From Candidatus Agathobaculum intestinipullorum (GTDB taxonomy: Bacteria; Bacillota; Clostridia; Oscillospirales; Butyricicoccaceae): 64,000 nucleotides of DNA. The DNA is taken from positions 23,604-87,603 of the forward strand of contig DWZQ01000021.1 of the NCBI GenBank assembly GCA_019117485.1, in the 5' to 3' direction. The translations under genes and the position numbers were made by a program. A model generated the notes under the pieces. The model worked only from the letters and a program-made list of their open reading frames with translations, ran no database searches and had not been told where the DNA came from. Below are positions 18,306 to 26,631 of this stretch, piece by piece (positions within the stretch are counted from its first letter, which is position 1; each line of letters starts with the position of its first letter).

Positions 18306-19308
18306 GCAGCAGGAGCTTACGCCCGCGCAAAAAGCGGCGACTGTTATCGTTGCCATTGGCACGGAAAAGGCATCCCGTATCTATCAGTACATGAACCCGG
18401 ATGAGCTTGAGCAGCTGACTATTGAAGTTGCCAAGCTTGGATATGTCGATCCGGTAAGCACCGAGAAGGTGCTGGAAGACTTTTATCAGATGTGCCTGAC
18501 CAACAAGGCCATCACCGAGGGCGGCATGGAGTACGCGCGTTCGGTTCTGCAAAAGGCATTTGGTGACCAGGCAGCTGAGCAGTTGCTCAGTAAGGTGACC
18601 AAGGCGCTGAGCAACCGTTCGTTCTCGTTCCTCAATAAGACCGACGCCAAGACGCTGCTATCCACATTGCAGCATGAGCGCGCACAGACGATTGCGCTGG
18701 TGCTGTCCTATGTCGATCCGGATAAAGCGGCGGCGGTGCTCGAGGAATTGCCGCCGACAAAGAAGTTGCGCGTCGTCAAGAGTATCGCGCGTATGGACAG
18801 CGCATCCCCGAATGCGGTCAAGATGATCGAAGACGAGTTGCAGAAGAAGTTCTCCAGCATCATCGTCACCGAGAATGTGCAGATCGGCGGTCTGGATCAT
18901 ATTGCAGCCATCATGAACAATTTGGAGCGTTCGAGCGAAAAGGCGATTTTCGATGGCCTGTCCCAGAGCGACGAGACGCTGGCCGAGGAGATCCGCAAGC
19001 GTATGTTCGTTTTCGAGGACGTTGTCAATATGGACGACCGCTCGGTGCAGCGCTTTATCCGCGACTGCGATATGCGCGATATTGTGCTGGCACTCAAGGG
19101 TGCCAACCGCGAAGTGGCCAACAAGCTGTTCTCCAATATGTCTACGCGTATGCGTCAGAACATCGAGGAGGATCTCGAGATTACCACAAACGTGCGTATC
19201 CGCGATGTCGAAGAGGCGCAGCAGCGTATTGTTGGTATTATTCGTGACTTGGAGGAGCGCAATGAGATCATCATCCTGAAGGGCGGAAAGGATGAGATAA
19301 TTGCCTAG
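18298..19308 (+). CDS. fliG: flagellar motor switch protein FliG
   Basis: 336 residues, normal length. FliG is the C-ring protein that touches the stator and MS ring. The N-terminal part 'QKAATVIVAIGTEKASRIYQYMNPDELEQLTIEVAKL' binds FliF; the middle domain holds the EHPQ-equivalent 'LQHERAQTIALVLSYVDPDKAAAVLEELP', where the usual His-Pro is His-Glu; the C-terminal domain has the charged torque helix 'RKRMFVFEDVVNMDDRSVQRFIRDCDMRDIVLALKGA'. The ATG lies inside the fliF end, and its stop overlaps the fliH start. Confidence 0.96.
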   Translation: MAEQQELTPAQKAATVIVAIGTEKASRIYQYMNPDELEQLTIEVAKLGYVDPVSTEKVLEDFYQMCLTNKAITEGGMEYARSVLQKAFGDQAAEQLLSKVTKALSNRSFSFLNKTDAKTLLSTLQHERAQTIALVLSYVDPDKAAAVLEELPPTKKLRVVKSIARMDSASPNAVKMIEDELQKKFSSIIVTENVQIGGLDHIAAIMNNLERSSEKAIFDGLSQSDETLAEEIRKRMFVFEDVVNMDDRSVQRFIRDCDMRDIVLALKGANREVANKLFSNMSTRMRQNIEEDLEITTNVRIRDVEEAQQRIVGIIRDLEERNEIIILKGGKDEIIA

Positions 19309-20164
19309 TATCCTGAAGTATTTCATGAAGCCGAAGGCGGAGGATTATGAACTGCCTAACGAGGAGCAGCTCATCAGCCAGCTGGAGGAAATGATACGCC
19401 TGAAGGAGAGCATCCCGGGGGACGGGACGGAAACGGTACACCATGAGGAGCCGGACGAACCCGTCCAACCGGTGCAGGCGGAAGAGCAAAGGGAGAAAAG
19501 GGCTGAACCGACCCGTAGCTTTGAGCAGGAGATGTCCTTGGCGCAGGCCGAGGCCGACCGCCTGATCCAGAATGCCAAAGCGCAGGCCGAGCATATCATA
19601 GAACAAGCCAAGCAGGCGGCGGAGACTGAGGTTTCACGGATCTATCAACGTGCAAGCGAGGATGGATACAATCAAGGGTATGCCGAAGGGCATCAGAAAG
19701 GGCAGCAGGAGGCTTCGGCTGCAATGCGCAAAGCCGCACAGGATGCGGTGGACGCGGTGCAGCGCTTCCTTTCGCAGGCCAACCAGACCCGCGATGCGGA
19801 GATCGACAAGCTCAGCGCCGAGGTGCTGGATGTGGCGGTCGCGGTTGCGGAAAAGGTCATCCACGTCAGCCTGAAAAGCAGTGAGGAGATCATCAAACGC
19901 ATGATCATCACGGCAACGGAAAAACTCAAGCGTCGCCAGTGGGTGCAGATTTATGTAGCCGACTGCGACGTGAAGGGTGTGGCGCAGAGCGACCCCTCGC
20001 TGGCCGCGGCGCTATCCAGCCTGTCCGACCATATTAAGATCGTACCGATGAAGGATGCCGAGCCAGGCACCTGCATTGTCGAAATGCCGGATGAGATCAT
20101 TGACGCGAGCGCGTCGACCCAGCTTGAGAATATCCGGTCAGTCATCCACGAGAATTATTCCTAA
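19301..20164 (+). CDS. fliH: flagellar assembly protein FliH
   Basis: 287 residues. FliH dimers bind and restrain the FliI ATPase and deliver it to the export gate. The N-terminal third is low-complexity and acidic; residues about 65-160 form a long Ala/Gln/Glu coiled coil including 'GYNQGYAEGHQKGQQEA', the Gly-x3-Gly repeat typical of FliH. The C-terminal domain ('VAVAEKVIHVSLKSSEEIIKRMI') resembles the V-ATPase E subunit. The start TTG 19301 overlaps the fliG stop, implying coupling. Confidence 0.93.
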   Translation: MPSILKYFMKPKAEDYELPNEEQLISQLEEMIRLKESIPGDGTETVHHEEPDEPVQPVQAEEQREKRAEPTRSFEQEMSLAQAEADRLIQNAKAQAEHIIEQAKQAAETEVSRIYQRASEDGYNQGYAEGHQKGQQEASAAMRKAAQDAVDAVQRFLSQANQTRDAEIDKLSAEVLDVAVAVAEKVIHVSLKSSEEIIKRMIITATEKLKRRQWVQIYVADCDVKGVAQSDPSLAAALSSLSDHIKIVPMKDAEPGTCIVEMPDEIIDASASTQLENIRSVIHENYS

Positions 20165-20185
20165 GGCCCATCTGGGGAGAACAGC

Positions 20186-21487
20186 ATGTTTGAGCAAGTC
20201 ATTCAACAGATCAAGGATACGGATACGCTGAGCCGCACCGGCAAGATTGAGAATATCGTCGGTATGTCGATAGAAGCATCGGGCGGCCGGGGCGCTATTG
20301 GGGATATCTGCCGCATTTATTCCGCAGAGTCCAACAGCCAGATCTTAGCCGAGGTGGTTGGCTTCAAAAGCGACCGGATGCTGCTCATGCCGTATCAGAA
20401 TATGAATGGTCTGGCGCCCGGCAGTTTTGTCCGCAATACCGGACGACGGCTGCGGTTGCAGGTAGGCGACTTCCTGCGCGGGCGCATCATCAACGCGATG
20501 GGTAAGCCGATAGACGGGCTAGCCCCTTTTCCGGAAGGGGATAGCTACTTTGTCGACAGCCCCTATATCAACCCGCTTAGCCGTCCGCCGATCCGTGAGC
20601 GCGTCGACTTTGGCGTGCGGGCGATCGACTCGACGCTGACCATTGGTAAGGGACAGCGTATCGGCATTTTCGCCGGTTCCGGTGTTGGTAAATCCACGCT
20701 GATGGGCATGATTGCGAAAAACGTAAAAACAGACATTAACGTCATTGCGCTTGTAGGCGAGCGTGGACGTGAGGTTTTGGAATTTGTCCAGAAGGATTTA
20801 GGCGAGGAGGGCATGCGGCGGTCAATCTTGGTCGTAGCAACATCCGACCAGCCCGCCATGCTGCGCATGAAGTGCCCTTCGGTGGCGACTGCCATTGCAG
20901 AGTATTTCCGCGATCAGGGTAAGGACGTGCTGCTGATGATGGATTCACTGACACGTTTTGCCATGGCGCAGCGCGAGATCGGTCTTGCGGTCGGTGAGCC
21001 TCCGGTAGCGCGCGGCTATACGCCTTCCATTTACGCTGAGTTGCCGAAACTGCTTGAGCGCAGCGGCAATTTTGAGCACGGCTCAATCACTGGTGTATAT
21101 ACCGTACTGGTTGAGGGCGACGATACCAACGAACCAATTGCGGATACCGTGCGTGGTATTCTGGACGGACATATCGTGTTATCGCGTAAGCTGGCCAACG
21201 CAAACCACTTCCCGGCGATCGACGTTTCAGCGAGTATTTCCCGTCTGATGGTTGAGATCGTGTCGCCCAAGCATCGGGCGCTGGCCGGAAAGCTGCGTGA
21301 TATCCTGAGTGTCTACGAAAAGAATGAAGACCTGTTGGCGATCGGTGCATATAAATCAGGCACCAATCCCCGTTTGGATTATGCGGTCTCTAAAATCGAC
21401 CAGATCAATGGCTTCCTGATGCAGGGCATCGATGAGGCGTTCAGCTACGAAGAAAGTCTCAAGGAACTGGAAGCTATCTTACAATAA
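20186..21487 (+). CDS. fliI: flagellum-specific ATP synthase FliI
   Basis: 433 residues. Hexameric ATPase that energises substrate loading at the flagellar export gate; homologous to the F1 beta subunit. Walker A 'GIFAGSGVGKSTLMGMIA' lies at about 161-178, the catalytic segment 'ALVGERGREVLEFVQKDLG' follows, and Walker B is 'VLLMMDSLTRFAMAQREIGL'. 'PPVARGYTPSIYAELPKLLERSG' is a family mark. ATG 20186 follows GGGGAG. It sits between fliH and fliJ as usual. Confidence 0.97.
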   Translation: MFEQVIQQIKDTDTLSRTGKIENIVGMSIEASGGRGAIGDICRIYSAESNSQILAEVVGFKSDRMLLMPYQNMNGLAPGSFVRNTGRRLRLQVGDFLRGRIINAMGKPIDGLAPFPEGDSYFVDSPYINPLSRPPIRERVDFGVRAIDSTLTIGKGQRIGIFAGSGVGKSTLMGMIAKNVKTDINVIALVGERGREVLEFVQKDLGEEGMRRSILVVATSDQPAMLRMKCPSVATAIAEYFRDQGKDVLLMMDSLTRFAMAQREIGLAVGEPPVARGYTPSIYAELPKLLERSGNFEHGSITGVYTVLVEGDDTNEPIADTVRGILDGHIVLSRKLANANHFPAIDVSASISRLMVEIVSPKHRALAGKLRDILSVYEKNEDLLAIGAYKSGTNPRLDYAVSKIDQINGFLMQGIDEAFSYEESLKELEAILQ

Positions 21488-21526
21488 CGCAAAGAAGTAT
21501 AAATCAAGGCAAAGGGGATGGTTCCG

Positions 21527-21982
21527 ATGAAGAAATTCCGTTTTTCCATGGAAACTGTGCTGCATTATCGGGAACAGCTTCTGGACTCCTTGCGCATCGA
21601 GCACGCTGCGGCGATTGCCCGTGTGCGTGAGCAGGAAGCGGTTGTGCAGACATTGCAGCAACAGTTTGACGAGGTCAACGCAGAGTACCGGGACCGGAAA
21701 CAGCAGGGTATGACGATTGCAGATGCCGTCGGTTATGACCTGATGCTCCGGGTGCAGGAGAAGGAAATCGAAAAAGCGAATGACGAGCTCCGTGCGCGTA
21801 AGCGCGCAGAAGAGAGCAAGCGCAAGGAAGTTATCCATGCCAAGACCGATAAGGCGACCATTGAGAAGCTGAAAGAGAAAAAGTATCAGCTATATCAGAA
21901 GGCCGTTCAGAAGAGCGAAGAACAGTTTATTGATGAATTTGTATCCAACGCCCGTGTGATGGCAGGCGCGGCGATCCACTAA
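21527..21982 (+). CDS. fliJ: flagellar export protein FliJ
   Basis: 151 residues from ATG 21527, nine bases after AAAGGGG; the ATG at 21518 directly abuts that site. The whole protein is a charged coiled coil beginning MKKFRFSMETVLHYREQ, matching the FliJ pattern of 'F.f..vL..re..'. FliJ is the central stalk of the export ATPase, comparable to F1 gamma, and promotes ATP-driven export. Sequence conservation in the family is weak, so the call rests on the N-terminus, coiled-coil nature and position between fliI and fliK. Confidence 0.9.
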   Translation: MKKFRFSMETVLHYREQLLDSLRIEHAAAIARVREQEAVVQTLQQQFDEVNAEYRDRKQQGMTIADAVGYDLMLRVQEKEIEKANDELRARKRAEESKRKEVIHAKTDKATIEKLKEKKYQLYQKAVQKSEEQFIDEFVSNARVMAGAAIH

Positions 21983-22052
21983 GAGAAACCGCGGGCGTTT
22001 GTGCTTTTGCACGCCGCGCCTGCCCATTCTAATAGGGAAAGGAGGTGGAAAC

Positions 22053-23195
22053 GTGAACATGGAGCAGATCAACATGATGGCGCAGATGGTGATGCAGCAG
22101 GGTCAGGTATCCGGGGCGTCTTCCGGCAAGGATTCGGACAGTTCGTTTCAGGATATGATGAACCAGAAGCAGGACGTTGCTTCGTCTACGCAGCAGGAGC
22201 CTTCCAAGCAGCAGCCGACAAACTCTGAAGCTACGCAGGAAGAACCGGTGCAGCAGCCCGGAGAGGCGGCTGATACCGGCGCAAGCGAGGTATCCGATGA
22301 GGTGCGTCAGTTACTGGCGGCGATGATTTTCCAGCAGTATGTACCGCAGGAGAATATCGAGGCGCAACCAGTGGTTGTCGAAACTGTGGCAGCCGTTCCG
22401 ATGGCTGAGGCAGCAGTACCGCAGGCATCCGCGCAGGAACTGGTGGCAACGGTCCAGACGCCGGAAGCCGCTGTCCCGCAGACGGAAGTGGCCGGTGCTA
22501 CCGTACAGACCGCACAGCAGGTTGTGCCGGGGCAGGAACAGTCGGCTGAGCCGACGGCCGCCCTCCAGCAGGATAACGTGCAGCCGCAGGTCGTACAGGA
22601 AGCACAGACGCAGCAGAATCCGCAGCAGCAATCCACCGGTGAAGAAAACACCGCGATGGATACCGCCGGTGCGAAAAAGACGGAAGAACCGTCCGTATCG
22701 GTGGCGCAGCAGGAACAGCCGCTGTTTGGCGAAGTGGAAACCGTTCCGGTCAAGGTCGGTGAAACAACGCCCAAGATCAACACCGAAGCGCCAGACATGG
22801 AGAAACAGCTGGCAGATACCATTGAGGCTAACCTGAAAACTGCAGGCGATAAGGTGGAAGTTCAGCTGGAGCCGGAGAACCTTGGCCGCATCACGATCGA
22901 GATGGTGCAGCATGAGGGCAAACTCGGTTTGGTGATCTATGCAGAAAGCACTAAGACGACTTCGCTGCTGGCGCAGCATGCGGGTAATCTGTGTGCATTA
23001 CTGGAGGATCGCAGCGGTCAGATCGTACAGGTTCAGGTGCAGCAGCAGGAACAGCAGCCGCAGTACGACGGCCACAACCAGCAGGAACAGCAGCAGGAAC
23101 AGCAACAGCAACAGCACCCGCAGCAAAGCAAGGCTGAGCAGGATAGCTTTTTGGGGCAGCTTCGCTTGGGCTTGACCCAGCTGGAATCACTTTGA
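22053..23195 (+). CDS. fliK: flagellar hook-length control protein FliK
   Basis: About 380 residues from GTG 22053, which has GGAGG seven bases upstream; ATG 22059 is an alternative. FliK is a secreted ruler that stops hook growth and switches export to filament-type substrates. Residues about 20-240 are a Gln/Ala/Val/Pro-rich disordered region. The C-terminal Flg_hook domain (about 265-335) has the diagnostic 'VEVQLEPENLGRITIEMVQHEGKLGLVIYAES'. After it comes a second very Gln-rich tail (about 328-360) encoded by a CAG/CAA run. Position between fliJ and flgD is canonical. Confidence 0.9.
   Translation: MNMEQINMMAQMVMQQGQVSGASSGKDSDSSFQDMMNQKQDVASSTQQEPSKQQPTNSEATQEEPVQQPGEAADTGASEVSDEVRQLLAAMIFQQYVPQENIEAQPVVVETVAAVPMAEAAVPQASAQELVATVQTPEAAVPQTEVAGATVQTAQQVVPGQEQSAEPTAALQQDNVQPQVVQEAQTQQNPQQQSTGEENTAMDTAGAKKTEEPSVSVAQQEQPLFGEVETVPVKVGETTPKINTEAPDMEKQLADTIEANLKTAGDKVEVQLEPENLGRITIEMVQHEGKLGLVIYAESTKTTSLLAQHAGNLCALLEDRSGQIVQVQVQQQEQQPQYDGHNQQEQQQEQQQQQHPQQSKAEQDSFLGQLRLGLTQLESL
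23038..23127 (+). repeat. CAG/CAA-rich codon run in fliK
   Basis: An imperfect trinucleotide run of CAG, CAA and GAA codons encoding mainly Gln with some Glu, directly after the Flg_hook domain. Length variation by slippage here would change FliK length without shifting the frame. Confidence 0.75.
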
Positions 23196-23213
23196 GGAAA
23201 GGAGTGAAAGCGG

Positions 23214-23786
23214 ATGAGCGATTTATTTATGCCGACGATTGCGAGGTCGTCCAACCAAAATACTTATACCAATAGCACTCAATCGTCCTCGAAAACGGCG
23301 GACGATAGTAATATCGGTTATCTGACTGATAGCAGCGCGGATAACCTGACGCTGACGATGCAAGATTTTCTGCAGCTGATGATCGCACAGTTCCAGAATC
23401 AGGATATTGACAATCCTGCTTCGACGAGCGATATGATGAACCAGTTGATGCAGATGTCCACCATTCAGGCCATGGCTACGATGACCGATGCTACCACTAT
23501 GACCTATGCCGCCTCTCTGGTTGGCAAGACGGTGACCATCGGTGAGTATAGCAGCGGGCAGGGACTGAAAGAGATTGTTGGTGTGGTGACCGGTACAGGT
23601 ACCTATGATGGCGAGCAAGTCATCTTTGTCAACGGCAAGAGTTATAAGCTCAGCTCGATCATGGCGGTTGGCGAACTGCCAGATGAAGAAGAGGGAGACA
23701 CGGATGTGTCTGACCCGGATAACCCGGATCCTGATTATGGGGTTGACCCAGATAAACCGATGCCGGATCCTTTGGGTTCGGAGTGA
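23214..23786 (+). CDS. flgD: flagellar hook assembly protein FlgD
   Basis: 190 residues. FlgD is the cap on which hook subunits assemble. The conserved N-terminal segment 'LTMQDFLQLMIAQFQNQDIDNPASTSDMMNQLMQMSTIQAM' at about 42-85 is unmistakable. The rest forms a short FlgD-like beta domain ('SLVGKTVTIGEYSSGQGLKEIVGVVTG') and a Pro/Asp-rich tail of D-P-D repeats. The long Fn3-type C-terminal domain of enterobacterial FlgD is absent, as is common in Firmicutes. GGAAAGGAG precedes ATG 23214. Confidence 0.94.
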   Translation: MSDLFMPTIARSSNQNTYTNSTQSSSKTADDSNIGYLTDSSADNLTLTMQDFLQLMIAQFQNQDIDNPASTSDMMNQLMQMSTIQAMATMTDATTMTYAASLVGKTVTIGEYSSGQGLKEIVGVVTGTGTYDGEQVIFVNGKSYKLSSIMAVGELPDEEEGDTDVSDPDNPDPDYGVDPDKPMPDPLGSE

Positions 23787-23814
23787 ATCTGGGAAAGAAA
23801 GATGGCGATAGAAA

Positions 23815-24204
23815 ATGATTGACCGAATTAGTGGAAACAGTTCGATAGGCCAACCATTACAACAGACAGCGCAGACCTCTACAAGTACTTTCGGTGACTT
23901 ACTGCGGCAGCGCATGGAGCAGCTTGGCGCAGGCCAGCATGCTACACCGTCGGTAGAGTTTTCCAAGCATGCACAGCAGCGCGCGGAGGAGCGTGGGATC
24001 GAAATGACCGACGACCTGATGACGCAGCTGGCAAATTCAGTGGAAAAAGCACAGGAAAAGGGTGCGAAAAACATCCTGGTCTTTGACGCAAGCCGTGCCT
24101 TTATCGTTAACGTGCCGCAAAACCGTGTGATCACCGCGATCTCACAAGAGGAAATGCAGGATAACGTGTTTACCAATATTGACGGTGCTGTTCTTTTAAA
24201 GTAA
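23815..24204 (+). CDS. flagellar operon protein, TIGR02530-like
   Basis: 129 residues. Between flgD and flgE, Firmicutes and relatives often carry a small conserved gene known only as a flagellar operon protein (TIGR02530 family). This one fits: a variable N-terminus followed by 'VEFSKHAQQRAEERGIEMTDDLMTQLANSVEKAQEKGAKNILVFDASRAFIVNVPQNRVITAIS'. The 'FSKHA..R...R.I' start and 'F.V.V.N..VITA' end are the family marks. Function is not established; a hook-assembly accessory role is inferred from position. No signal peptide or membrane segment. Confidence 0.86.
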   Translation: MIDRISGNSSIGQPLQQTAQTSTSTFGDLLRQRMEQLGAGQHATPSVEFSKHAQQRAEERGIEMTDDLMTQLANSVEKAQEKGAKNILVFDASRAFIVNVPQNRVITAISQEEMQDNVFTNIDGAVLLK

Positions 24205-24295
24205 GAAGGCAGGTCCTTTTTAGGGTGCTTTGGAGTGCGGTCCGTTTGACCGGCTCTGACAGTACCGTGCGGATTAGAAGGAGCAAATTTAACTT

Positions 24296-25402
24296 ATGAC
24301 AGGTTCAATGTACGCTGCAATTGCGGGTTTGCAGACCCATATGCAGAAGATGAATGTTATTGGCAATAACATCGCAAATGCCAATACATATGGTTTTAAG
24401 CCGGGTGTTACATCGTTTAGTGAGTCCATGTACACCTCGATCAGAAATAGTACTGAGGGCGGCACGCAGTATGGCGGTACGAACGCTTCGCAGATTGGTT
24501 ACGGTTCTCAGGTGGCTTCGATCGACCTGAACATGACCGGCGGTACTTACGCGCCGACTGGCATCAACTCGCATCTGTATCTTGATGGCAACGGCTACTT
24601 TATGGTTGGCCCGAAGCCGGATGAGACGATTGGTTATGTATCAGATCCCAATGACCTGACGCTTAAGCGTGTCGGCAATTTCTTCCTTGATTCGGACGGT
24701 TATTTGGTTGACAATAACGGTAACGGTTATTGCGTCTACGGCTTCATGCCGCAGGGCAATGAAAACGGTACAATTCGCATGGATGGCGATAATGTTGTTT
24801 GGGATACTTGCCTGCGTCCGATCCGGATTCCGGTGATGTCGCCGGCGAGCGACCCCCAAAATACTGACCTGAAAGAGGGCGGCGCACTTTATCCGCAGGT
24901 TTCAGATGATGGTACCAATGCGCTGGAGTATCCGGATGATGTTGCTGGTGTGGATGTAGATGTAGAAAAGCGTGTCGACCTGCAAAGCGTAAACCTGAGT
25001 GTTGATCAGAACGGTGTAATCACGGCGGTTACGCAGGGGAATATTGCGGTGACGGTAGGCATCATCCCGATTGGCAGCGTGGTAAACCCGAACGGCCTGA
25101 CTAAGGAAAGCGATGGCTATTACAAGGCGGGTAACAATGCTGGTGAGGTCGTAGTTGGCACCTGTGGCGGTGTCATCACTGGTGGGTTAAATAATTTGGA
25201 TGATGTAGATGATGCGGCATATCAGGGCATTACAGGTGCGGGCACGACAGAGATCCTGTCCGGCGGTCTGGAATCTTCCAAGACCGACATCGCGACCGAG
25301 TTTGCTGACCTCATCACCACGCAGCGTGGTTTTCAGGCCAACACCAAGATCATCACGGTCACCGATGAGATGCTGTCCGATCTGGTCAGCATGAAGCGCT
25401 GA
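24296..25402 (+). CDS. flgE: flagellar hook protein FlgE
   Basis: 368 residues. The N-terminus MTGSMYAAIAGLQTHMQKMNVIGNNIANANTYGFKPGVTSF and C-terminus 'SSKTDIATEFADLITTQRGFQANTKIITVTDEMLSDLVSMKR' are the paired helical D0 segments of hook/rod proteins. The middle (about 80-330) is beta-rich ('HLYLDGNGYFMVG' begins the FlgE-type D1 domain). Position after flgD and TIGR02530 supports the hook protein rather than another rod protein. AAGGAG lies about 12 bases before the ATG. A perfect hairpin follows in the 103-base gap to flbD. Confidence 0.93.
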   Translation: MTGSMYAAIAGLQTHMQKMNVIGNNIANANTYGFKPGVTSFSESMYTSIRNSTEGGTQYGGTNASQIGYGSQVASIDLNMTGGTYAPTGINSHLYLDGNGYFMVGPKPDETIGYVSDPNDLTLKRVGNFFLDSDGYLVDNNGNGYCVYGFMPQGNENGTIRMDGDNVVWDTCLRPIRIPVMSPASDPQNTDLKEGGALYPQVSDDGTNALEYPDDVAGVDVDVEKRVDLQSVNLSVDQNGVITAVTQGNIAVTVGIIPIGSVVNPNGLTKESDGYYKAGNNAGEVVVGTCGGVITGGLNNLDDVDDAAYQGITGAGTTEILSGGLESSKTDIATEFADLITTQRGFQANTKIITVTDEMLSDLVSMKR

Positions 25403-25444
25403 TAACGGCGTAGGTGAATCAATAGGCAGATAGAGAGCAGGCGG

Positions 25445-25467
25445 CCGGGGACGCCATGCGTCCCCGG
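25445..25467 (+). other. perfect intergenic hairpin between flgE and flbD, no T-tract
   Basis: CCGGGGACGC and GCGTCCCCGG form a perfect 10-bp GC-rich stem around CAT. It is not followed by a run of T, so it is unlikely to be a simple terminator; it may protect the upstream hook mRNA or mark a processing site. Confidence 0.6.
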
Positions 25468-25505
25468 TGGCTTGAACCAAAAGGGAATGGGAAAGGTGAT
25501 ATAAC

Positions 25506-25727
25506 ATGATTCGGTTAACAAAACTGAACAGGGAAGTTTTTCTGCTCAACCACATGCAGATTGAAACAATTGAAATGATTCCCGAAACTAAGATTATTAT
25601 GATGAATCATGACTATTATATCGTAAGGGAAACACCGGAGGCGGTTGTCCGCCAAATCGAAAATTATACCGCCCGTGTGCGGGATATTTACCGTGAAATC
25701 ACGATCTCCGACAAGCGCGGGGACTAA
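25506..25727 (+). CDS. flbD: flagellar protein FlbD (SwrD-like)
   Basis: 73 residues. FlbD/SwrD is a small cytoplasmic protein encoded between flgE and the motor genes in many Gram-positives; in Bacillus subtilis SwrD raises flagellar torque. The start MIRLTKLNREVFLLNHMQIETIEMIPETKIIMMNHDYYIVRETPEAVVRQI matches the family (I-x-L-T-x-L-N, N-x-x-x-I-E-x-x-E-x-x-P-D/E-T). GGGAAAGG lies ahead of ATG 25506. Its place directly before motA fits a role with the stator. Confidence 0.9.
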   Translation: MIRLTKLNREVFLLNHMQIETIEMIPETKIIMMNHDYYIVRETPEAVVRQIENYTARVRDIYREITISDKRGD

Positions 25728-25768
25728 ACATAGACGTAGCAAATTAACAGACAGGAAGCGAGAATAAC

Positions 25769-26614
25769 ATGAAAATAAATCTAACATTTATTATTGGCAT
25801 TCTCTTTGGCCTGGGCATGATCATTTATGGTATTGTCATCGACGGTTCGCTGATTAACCTGAATTTCACGCAGCTCATTCGTTTTGTTGATGCATCCAGT
25901 GTCCTGATCGTTATCGGCGGTACGTTGGCGACCATGATCGCGGGTAATCCACCCCGGGCGCTGATCAAGTTCCCCAAGCATTTGGGTATTATTCTGAATC
26001 AGAAGCGGTTTGATCCCAAGGCGATCATTGACGAAGTGGTTGAACTGGCGCAGATCGCCCGCAAAAACGGCCTGCTGGCGCTGGAAGAGCGCGCAAACCA
26101 GATGGAAAATAATCCGTTTTTCCAGAAGAGCATCATGCTTATTGTAGATGGTAACGATGCCGATAAGGTGCGCGAGATGTTGCAGAGCGACATTGATCAA
26201 TTGAGCACCCGCCATGACGACGTTGCTTCGATGTACGAAAAAGCCTCGTCTGCGGCGCCTGCATTCGGTATGATCGGTACGTTGATTGGCTTGATCAACA
26301 TGCTCAGCGGTATGGATGTATCGAGTGGCAGTTCCTCAATCGGTAAGGATATGGGCGTTGCGCTGATTACTACGTTCTACGGCTGTATTCTGGCGCACTT
26401 GATCTTCAACCCGATTGCCAATAACCTGCGCACGCGAGACGAGGAAGAATGCCTGTGCTTGCAGATTATTGTAGATGGCGTGATGTCCATCCAGTCAGGT
26501 GAAAACCCCAAGTTTATCCGTGAAAAGTTGGAGGGCTATCTGGAACAGACGGCTACCAATGAAAAAGGCGGCAAGGGCGGTAAGCGTGGTAAGGCTGCGC
26601 AAAACGAGGAATGA
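25769..26614 (+). CDS. motA: flagellar motor stator protein MotA
   Basis: 281 residues. MotA and MotB form the ion-driven stator. Four membrane helices are visible (about 3-22, 33-52, 150-175 and 195-215). The cytoplasmic loop carries the charged segment that contacts FliG, and 'SSAAPAFGMIGTLIGLINML' holds the conserved Pro and helix 3 of the family. The C-terminus is basic with a Gly-Lys-rich tail (KGGKGGKRGK). Whether H+ or Na+ is used cannot be decided from MotA alone. motB follows after 17 bases. Confidence 0.95.
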   Translation: MKINLTFIIGILFGLGMIIYGIVIDGSLINLNFTQLIRFVDASSVLIVIGGTLATMIAGNPPRALIKFPKHLGIILNQKRFDPKAIIDEVVELAQIARKNGLLALEERANQMENNPFFQKSIMLIVDGNDADKVREMLQSDIDQLSTRHDDVASMYEKASSAAPAFGMIGTLIGLINMLSGMDVSSGSSSIGKDMGVALITTFYGCILAHLIFNPIANNLRTRDEEECLCLQIIVDGVMSIQSGENPKFIREKLEGYLEQTATNEKGGKGGKRGKAAQNEE

Positions 26615-26631
26615 TGGAAAAGAGGTAGGAC

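Noticed and set aside
22339-23127. Repeated CAG-rich segments as a CRISPR or satellite array
   Set aside because: The repeats are in-frame Gln-rich codons of FliK with no regular spacer structure.
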